Shown piece by piece: positions 57,319 to 64,000 of a stretch of DNA of 64,000 nucleotides. Under the pieces are notes generated by a model, which made no database searches, had not been told where the DNA came from, and was given only the letters and a program-made list of their open reading frames with translations. This DNA is from Lampris incognitus (Eukaryota > Chordata > Actinopteri > Lampriformes > Lampridae), in contig NC_079224.1 of the NCBI RefSeq assembly GCF_029633865.1, positions 17,716,126 to 17,780,125 of the forward strand, read 5' to 3'. A program made the position numbers and the translations under genes. Every line of letters starts with the position of its first letter. The stretch's first letter is position 1.

Positions 57319-58195
57319 TGTAACCCATATGATATATAGGGCTACTAATAGTCATTGGTTTAGAGGTGTAGTGACATGCCACTCCTTAAGGGGCACACTA
57401 TGCAACTCGCTAGGATAGAGTGCCACACACAGTCGTCTTTTCTTTTATTTTTTTTTCCTTTTTCTGATCTCCCCTGAAAATGTGCTCTTGAACCAACGCC
57501 TGAATTTCATTATACGTAGCCACAGAAAGTTACAAAGTTTAGAGTATTGACATTTATTGATTCTGAAAAGTGTTAAATTTAATCAGAATCTCATCTGTGA
57601 GCTTACGAGACGAAGGTCTGTTGAGTTTTAAGTAATTGGAACTACCAGATAGAATTTGGAAGATTGTGATGGTGAGCCCAGCCCAGTTAGACTATGGACG
57701 ATCATAGAAGCGGTGGGCTTCTGTAGGATCTGTCGCAGGAAACGTCTGACAAGCCTTAATTATTCACCCAGACACCAGATAAGAACCCATACACACTAGC
57801 CTATTTCCTCTACCAGGGTAGAAATAGTCATCGTTGAAGTATATCCAATACACTCACGGATCAGGTACTGAACTCTTGGACCAACACATACACTCAAAGA
57901 CAAGGAACTGAACCTTTCTTTCATCTCAAACTGCTAACACTCATGGAGGGTTGTGATTTGAAAGAGGTTTTCTTTGGTTTATTATCTTATTTAAAGAGCT
58001 CTATTTTGTTTTATTTCAATTCTTTATGCAAAAGTCAGCGTTGTGTATATTTTGCTGTTGTGAGGCAATGAAATTATCAGTTGCTCAACTACACAGCAAC
58101 TCCTCTTGTGAGTTAGTCAAGGCAAACCCCTCACCGAACCTAGTTAGATGTTAGCGCCTTTACTGCTACCCCTAGTTTGCACCGGAGGCGCTACA
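57319..58195. mobile_element. Solo LTR inside RTE copy 2
   Basis: The 877-bp insert begins TGTAACCC and ends GCTACA, the TG...CA ends of long terminal repeats, with TGTARC inverted symmetry. TTTA is duplicated on both sides (57315-57318 and 58196-58199). Removing the insert and one TTTA restores the RTE sequence GATCAACTTTATGTCTCTGT. No coding sequence is inside. The superfamily (Gypsy, Bel or ERV type) cannot be told by eye. Confidence 0.8.
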
Positions 58196-58981
58196 TTTAT
58201 GTCTCTGTAGCTGCTACAGCTCTGCACATCACCCTTATTCTTGAAAATTGGTACCAAAAAAATTCCCCCCCCCCAAAAAGTAATCCACTGCCATCTCTCC
58301 TAAACACCTCCTTGATTCCATAGGTAAGTCATCTGAACCAACCGCCTTTCCACTCTTCATCCTCTTCATTACTTCCCTCACCTTCTCCTTGCTAATCCAC
58401 CACACTTCTAGATTCACTTATCCCTACATCACCCAACTTTCTCTCTGTCTCATGTTCTTCATTCATCAGCCCCTTAAAGTACTCCTTCCACCTTCTCAGC
58501 ACACTCTCCTCGCTTGTCAGCATTTCCATCTCTATCCTTGATCACCCTAACCTGCTGCACATCCTTCACAGCTCAGCCCCTCTGTCTAGCCAATCGCTAC
58601 AAGTCCTTTTCTCCTTCCTTCATGTCTAACCTCTGATACAACTCACCATACACCTTTTCCTTTGCCTTTGCCACCTCTCTTTTCGTTTTACGTCACATCT
58701 CCTTGTACTCCTGTCTACGTTCTTCATCTCTTTGGCTATCCCATTTCTTCTTTGCCAAACTCTTTCTCTGTATTCTTTGTTGTACTTCCTCATTCCACCA
58801 CCAAGTCTCATTGTCTTCCTTCCTCTGTCCTGATGACACACCAAGTACCTTCCTTTGCCATTTCCCTCTCTATTTCTGCAGTGGTTTCCTATCCATCTGG
58901 CAACTCTTCACCACCATCCAGTGCCTGTCTTAACTCCTCCCTGAACGCCACATAACAATCTTCATTCTTCAACTTCAACCA

Positions 58982-59692
58982 TTAGATCCTTGGCTCTGCC
59001 TTTACTCTCTTCCTCTTCTTGGTCTCCAAAGTCATCTTACAGACCACCATCCGATGCTGCCTAGCTACATTCTCCTCTGTCACCACCTTGGAGTCTCCAA
59101 TCCTTTTCAGATTGCATCTCTTAGTACATAAGATATAGTCCACCTGTGTGCACTTTTCTCCACGCTTATACATCACCCTGTGTTCCTCCCTCTTGAAATA
59201 GTATGTATTCACCACAGCCATTTCCATCCTTTTTGCAAAATCCACCACCATCTGTCCCTCCACATTCCTCTCCTTGACACCATACCTACCCATCACCTCC
59301 TCATCGCTGCTGTTCTCTTCACCAACATGTCCATTGAAGTCCACTCCAATCACCACTCTCTCCCCCTTGGGTACCCTCTCCACCACTTCAAACTCACTTC
59401 AGAATTCTTCTCCCTCTTCCATCTCACACCCAACTTGCAGGGCATATGCACTGATAACATTGATCAACACACCTTAGATTTCCAGCTTCATACTCATCTC
59501 TTTGTCCAACACTCTTTTCACCTCCAATACACTCTTGACATACTCTTCCTTCAGAATTACCCCTACTCCATATCTCCTCCAATCCATACCATGGTAGAAG
59601 AGCTTGAACCCACCTCTGATGCTCTTGGCCTTACTCTCCTTCCACCTGGTCTCTTGCGCACACAGTATATCTACCTTCCTTCTCTCCATCAT
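58982..59692 (-). pseudogene. RTE apurinic-like endonuclease relic
   Basis: Two open pieces carry endonuclease motifs: VDILCAQETRWKESKAKSIR (the catalytic E within QETRW) and, after a stop, RVVIGVDFNGHVGE (a GDFN-like motif), MAVVNTYYFKREEHRVMYK and VARQHRMVVCKM (a D/S-H motif region). Such enzymes nick target DNA for reverse transcription. Confidence 0.78.
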
Positions 59693-60042
59693 ATCAGCCA
59701 GCTCTCTCCCTGTATCATAGTGCCAACATTCGAAGTTCCGACTCTCACCTCCACACTTCTACCATTCCTACTCTCCCACTGCCTCTGGACATGCCTTCCC
59801 CCTCTCCTTCTCCTTCACACAACAGTAGCATAGTTTCCACTGGCACCCTGCTGGCCAACATTACCGGTGGTGGTCATTGGTAACCTGGGCCTCGACCGAT
59901 CCAGTATGGAAATATGATTTATGATCTGCATATTTGATTTGGCAGAGGTTTTACGCCGGATGCCCTTCCTGACGCAACCCTCCCCATTTGGGACTGGCAC
60001 TAAGAATGCACTGGCTTGTGCATCCTCAGTGGCTGGGTTTCT

Positions 60043-61440
60043 TGCCTATCTCATCTAATTTGTACATATCCATGAATTACAAAATCCAAATTGGGTTTCA
60101 GCCATGATTCTTGTATACACAGAATGTCTGGTTTTTCCCTCCTACTATCTATTAATTTCTTAAACTCCTGACCATTGGCTATCAACCTTTTTGCATTCCA
60201 CTGAAGTATCAAAATTGTCATTAGTATCAACCAACACATGATTCATGGCTTGCCTGTGTACTGAGATTGTCCCTTACGTCCTCCCATTTCAAGCCTATCT
60301 TATCGAGATGGTGCACTGCTGCTTCAGCAATTATTTGAATCCTTACAGGTTTAGACTTAACCTTAGATGTTGTGTTCATTGCTCCTGCTATGAAGGTCAC
60401 CAACTTCTTTTTCTCTGCCCACATCCTTATCTTATCATTCTGCTCTACATTCATTCTGCTATTTGTCCTTTATTGCAGCCTTTTCCCCTAGACTGCTTTC
60501 CCTGCCCAGCCAGCTTAACTGCTTCTGCATTAGAAACTTTTTCTTTCAGTCTTATCTGTTGGACTTCTGCCTCACGCTTCAGTACTTCACAACCCCAATA
60601 CGCAACACTGTGTTTACTTCCACATTTACAGCCTTTTGGTTGTACTCCCTCGCCACACTTTCCATATTCATGTTCTCCACCACATCTAGCACATCTTCTC
60701 TTTCCTTTGAAATACTTTTGCTACATGACCAAATTCTTGGCAGTTGAAATATCTCGCATGTTTTGGTATATATTCCCTTACACTATATTTTACAAATCCA
60801 AAATATAGTTCTCTTGGGATATCTTTTACGTTGAACTCTACCAAAACTTTTTCAGTTTCCTTTTCCTCAACTCCTCTTGTCATTCTTTTAGCACTCATAA
60901 ATGCACTGTTATGTACCGGCAAGTTCTCAAAAAGATCCCTCATATTAATGCCAAGTGATACTACAGATAGCACAGCCTTGTAGCCATTGAATCTCTGTTC
61001 TCCCACTTTTACCACTTTAGACACTCTGACTTTTCCAACATTGATCAGCTTCTTTGCCTTCTCCATCTGTACTTCACTATTACACACCCTATTAGCAGAT
61101 TTCCGTCTCCTAGAATTCATGCATCTTTCCCTTCTGCTATTTGTGCTCTGCTATTTGTGGATTTTAATGGGTCCATTTCCTTTACACCTCCTTCTCCCCT
61201 CAAACTTTATCACTACATTTAGTAATCCTGCCTTCGGATCCTTACCTTCATCTTCCCTTTCCTTACTCTCTGCTTCACCCAAACTAGTTTCATCTGTTCT
61301 CTTTCTCTTAAGATAAGCTGACTTCATCACCACTTCTTTCCACTCACCATCTCTCCTAGCATCATTTCTATTTGCCTCATCCTAGCTAAACTCCATGCTG
61401 CTGTAGCTATCACAATCAATTTCCCTCCTTGCTATCCTAC
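60043..61440 (-). pseudogene. I/Nimb-type LINE 5' part: gag-like ORF1 and start of ORF2
   Basis: On the minus strand an ORF1 relic (60686-61120 and on towards 60463) has zinc-knuckle motifs: YFNCQEFGHVAKVF (one Cys lost), CARCGGEHEYGKC and CKCGSKHSVAYWGC. ORF2 begins near 60220 with ILQWNAKRLIANGQEFKKLI and DILCIQESWLKPNLDFVIHG, the APE endonuclease start. It stops at about 60043 where RTE copy 2 begins. The remainder of an I/Nimb element of the same orientation is at 54425-54912. Confidence 0.7.
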
Positions 61441-61900
61441 TACAAACATTTCACCTGACTTGACTTGTCAACTATTTTTCAAATTGTTGTTGTAAATTGA
61501 CCTGTGGCTCAAGTCCCCACTGCTGCCTTGTGTAGCTCCTTGTCCGTGTCAGTCTAAATTCACTCTTTATCGAAATATAGAGTAGGGTTGTAATACTCAA
61601 GTATGGACTCTGTCTCGAGTCTGGTATTGAGTCTACATTTTGACGGTCTCAGATCCATCTTGGACTTCACAGCATAATGACTCGGTCCCGGACAGAGCAG
61701 ACTCGTGATAATATTTCAAGACCAATTTAGTACACGACTTCAATTTACTTTCATTTTTATTTTGAAAAGAATACCAAACTTCCCTTGAGGAGATCAGTTG
61801 AGTGCAATGTAATCTAATTTGTTTCTTTTTTATTGTAATTAAATTATAACTCTGAAACACTGGAAAATGGGAATATGAAACATTCCTTGTTCAGCTGAGG
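61441..61900. other. Spacer, nothing recognised
   Basis: No coding or clear repeat signal between the I/Nimb ORF1 and the next repeat fragment. Confidence 0.4.
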
Positions 61901-61904
61901 AAAA

Positions 61905-62108
61905 AAAACAAACAGATTTATATAGTGCTTTTCTAAATACTCAGAAATGCTTTACATCAAAGGCGAAAATAGACAGGCAAAACAAAACTGTAAATAGAGA
62001 TAAGCAATGGTAATGAAGCTAGGCAATACAAACAGGGAGGGGAGGGGAGGGGATTGAGATTAGTTGGGAAAGTCTGAGCAGCATCGATGCAGTTTGGAAG
62101 AATGTTCC
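61905..62108. repeat. Interspersed repeat fragment (TTTATATAGTGCTTTTCTA type)
   Basis: Contains CAGATTTATATAGTGCTTTT, a repeat-end phrase frequent in fish genomes, followed by GGGAGGGGAGGGG. It abuts RTE copy 3. Confidence 0.4.
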
Positions 62109-63300
62109 ACAGAGAGGGGGCAACTGATAAGGTACAAGGTGACGATTAGCCAGCAGCAGTATGGTTTCATGCCACGAAAGAGCACCACAGATGTAATGTT
62201 TGCGTTGAGAATGTTGATGGAGAAGTATAGAGAAGGCCAGAGGGAGTTACATTGTGTCTTTGGGGATTCAAAGAAAGCAAATGAAAGGGTGCCGAGAGAG
62301 GAGGTGTGGTATTGTATGAGGAAGTTGCAGAGAAGTATGTGGGAGTGGTGCAGGATATGTATGAGGGAAGTGTGACAATGGTGAGGTATGCAGTTGGAAT
62401 GATAGATGGGTTCAAGGTGGAGGTGGGATTACATCAAGGATTGGCTCCGAGCCCTTTCTTGTTTGCAATGGTGATGGACAGGTTGATGGACGAGATCAGG
62501 CAGGAGTCTCCGTGGACTATGATGTTTGCGGATGACATTGTGATCTGTATTGAGACTAGGGTGCAAGTTGAGGGGAGCTTGGAGAGGTGGAGGTATGCAC
62601 TGCAGAGAAGAGGAATGAAAGCCACTAGGAGCAAGACGGAATACCAATGTGTGAATGAGAGGGAGGACAGTGGAATGGTGAAGATGCAGGGAGTAGAGGT
62701 GACGAAGGTGGATGAGTTTAAATACTTGGGGTCAAATGCCCAAAGTAATGGGAGAGTACAGAAGAAAGGTGAAGAAGAGAGTACAGGCAGGGTGGGGTGG
62801 GTGGAGAAGAGTGCCAGGAGTGATTTGTGACAGAAGGGTACCAGCAAGAGTTAAAGGGAAGGTTTACAAGATGGTAGTGAGACCAGCTGTGTTATATGGT
62901 TTGGAGACCATGGCACTGACGAAAAGACAGGAGGCAGAGCTGGAGGTGGCAGAGCTGAAGATGGTAAGATTTTCATTGGGAGTGACGAAGATGGACAGGA
63001 TTAGGAATGAATATATTAGAAGGACAGCTCAGGTTGGATGGTTTGGAGACAAAGCAAGAGAGGCAAGATTGAGATGGTTCGGACATGTGGGGAGGAGAGA
63101 TGCTGGGTATATTGGGAGAAGGATGCTGAATATGGAGCTGCCAGGCAAGAGGAAAAGAGGAAGGCCAAAGAGGAGGTTTATGGATGTGGTGAGGGAGGAC
63201 ATGCAGGTGGCTGGTGTGACAGAGAAAGATGCAGAGGACAGGAAGAAATGGAAACGGATGATCTGCTGTGGTGACCCCTAACAGGAGCAGCTGAAAGTAG
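62109..63300 (+). mobile_element. RTE-type LINE copy 3, 5'-truncated with intact 3' coding end
   Basis: Starts in the fingers region (QQYGFMPRKSTTDVMFALRM) and runs to the normal ORF end RKKWKRMICCGDP with stop TAA at 63279-63281. It includes the polymerase motif ESPWTMMFADDIVIC and the C-terminal segments GLETMALTKRQEAELEVAEL and ARLRWFGHVGRR. Three overlapping frames (62064-62375, 62306-62830, 62712-63281) show at least two frameshifts. The tail AACAGGAGCAGCTGAAAG matches fish RTE ends. Confidence 0.85.
62712..63281 (+). pseudogene. RTE reverse transcriptase C-terminal fragment
   Basis: A 189-codon frame from KRVQAGWGGWRRVPGV through VVRPAVLYGLETMALTKRQE and GKRKRGRPKRRFMDVVREDM to the family's usual CGDP end. 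It is the best preserved LINE frame in the window but has lost its N-terminal polymerase by a frameshift. Confidence 0.82.
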
Positions 63301-63690
63301 TATAGCAGATAAATATTTTGATACTTTGAAAATATAATCTCATCATAAACAGAAACACAAGCAAAGTGGGTCCCATTCAGGCTGCTAGCAGTAGCAGGAT
63401 CAAATAGAAAGCCAGGTTGGCACAAATATATGATTTAATTCAGTTTTATTTCTATTGGGTTGCACCAGTATCTCACATTGGGGAGATTTTGGTATCTTTG
63501 AGTAGTACCACTGGCTTCTTCACTGTTTTGTCAACTTTGCTCAGGTACCTGAACACTTACATATTTATAGAATCGAACCGGTGGAATTGCCTCTGATGGT
63601 GTCTCCATCAAAATCCAGGACTGAACTTTATATGGCATGTGGATTCTCACAATGAAATGAGACCATCTGGGATTTGTATTCATGGTGTAG
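63301..63690. other. Spacer, nothing recognised
   Basis: No coding or repeat signal seen between RTE copy 3 and the last SINE B. Confidence 0.45.
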
Positions 63691-64000
63691 GGCAGCATGG
63701 TGTCCCAGTGGTTAGCACTATTGCCTCACAGCAAGAAGGTCCTGGGTTCGAACCCCAGGTCGTCCCAGGTCCTTTATGTGGAGTTTGCATGTTCTCCCTG
63801 TGTCTGCTTGGGTTTCCTCCGGGTGCTGCGGTTTTCTTCCCACCATCAAAAAGACATACATGTTAGGGTTAATACTCTTGTCTGTGCCCCTGAGCAAGGC
63901 AATGGAAAGAAGAACTGGAGTTGTTCCCCGGGCGCTGCAGCTGCCCACTGCTCCTATACAATAGGATGGGTTAAATGCAGAAGACAAATTTTATTGTAAG
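63691..64000 (+). repeat. SINE B copy 5 (runs off the window)
   Basis: The cleanest head of the family: GGCAGCATGGTGTCCCAGTG, GTTAGCAC and B box GGTTCGAACCCC (63745-63756), then the body to AATGCAGAAGACAAATTTTA. It continues to the last base of the window. Confidence 0.88.

Larger units (their letters stand above)
56908..60042 (-). mobile_element. RTE-type LINE copy 2, 5' part, split by a solo LTR
   Basis: RTE sequence is 56908-57318 and 58196-60042 on the minus strand. Read 5' to 3' it has a leader (ATGCCCTTCCTGACGCAACC on the plus strand, about 59960), the APE-type endonuclease, a linker, and reverse transcriptase up to LSPFLFAMA. The element lacks the polymerase active site and 3' end and has stops throughout. 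It meets copy 1 head to head at about 56905. Confidence 0.82.

Noticed and set aside
59180..59833. Open frame of 217 codons on the plus strand
   Set aside because: It is antisense to the RTE endonuclease relic, which explains the sequence on the minus strand.

Overview
The window is nuclear DNA from a ray-finned fish, most likely a teleost. It has multi-exon vertebrate genes with GT-AG introns and only about 5 kb of coding exon in 64 kb. The rest carries tRNA-derived SINEs, Tc1-like transposons, RTE-type and I/Nimb-type LINE fragments and long CA/CT microsatellites, as is typical of teleost introns. I see nothing that fixes the species.

Layout: 5.9-21.3 kb on the plus strand holds the last nine coding exons of cables1 (CDK5 and ABL1 enzyme substrate 1); its first exon lies upstream of the window. 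The stretch 21.3-30.4 kb contains the cables1 3' UTR and intergenic DNA. The complete npc1 gene (lysosomal/late endosomal cholesterol exporter) runs on the minus strand from 54.19 down to 30.38 kb. I could place all 25 coding exons; they total 3834 nt, or 1277 codons plus stop, with every phase closing. The two genes lie tail to tail. From 54.4 kb to the right edge there is no host gene, only nested retroelements: RTE copies, I/Nimb pieces, SINEs and a solo LTR.

Repeats: three tRNA-headed SINE families are called A, B and C here. A has 12 copies, most with visible target-site duplications; B has 5; C has 2. Nesting gives a relative order: SINE A, SINE B and a solo LTR entered RTE sequence, and SINE C entered SINE B.

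The most unusual region is cables1 intron 7 (14.1-19.1 kb). It has two plus-strand matches to the hammerhead self-cleaving ribozyme, one with all core bases and three pairable helices, and a decayed third copy on the other strand. They are associated with an inverted-repeat unit. Inserted among them is a 1197-bp fold-back Tc1 element whose two 535-bp arms are almost identical. Hammerheads of this minimal form are known from Penelope-like retroelements; assignment to that group is my inference, because no Penelope reverse transcriptase is in the window. A perfect 59-bp hairpin in npc1 intron 14 is the other standout structure.
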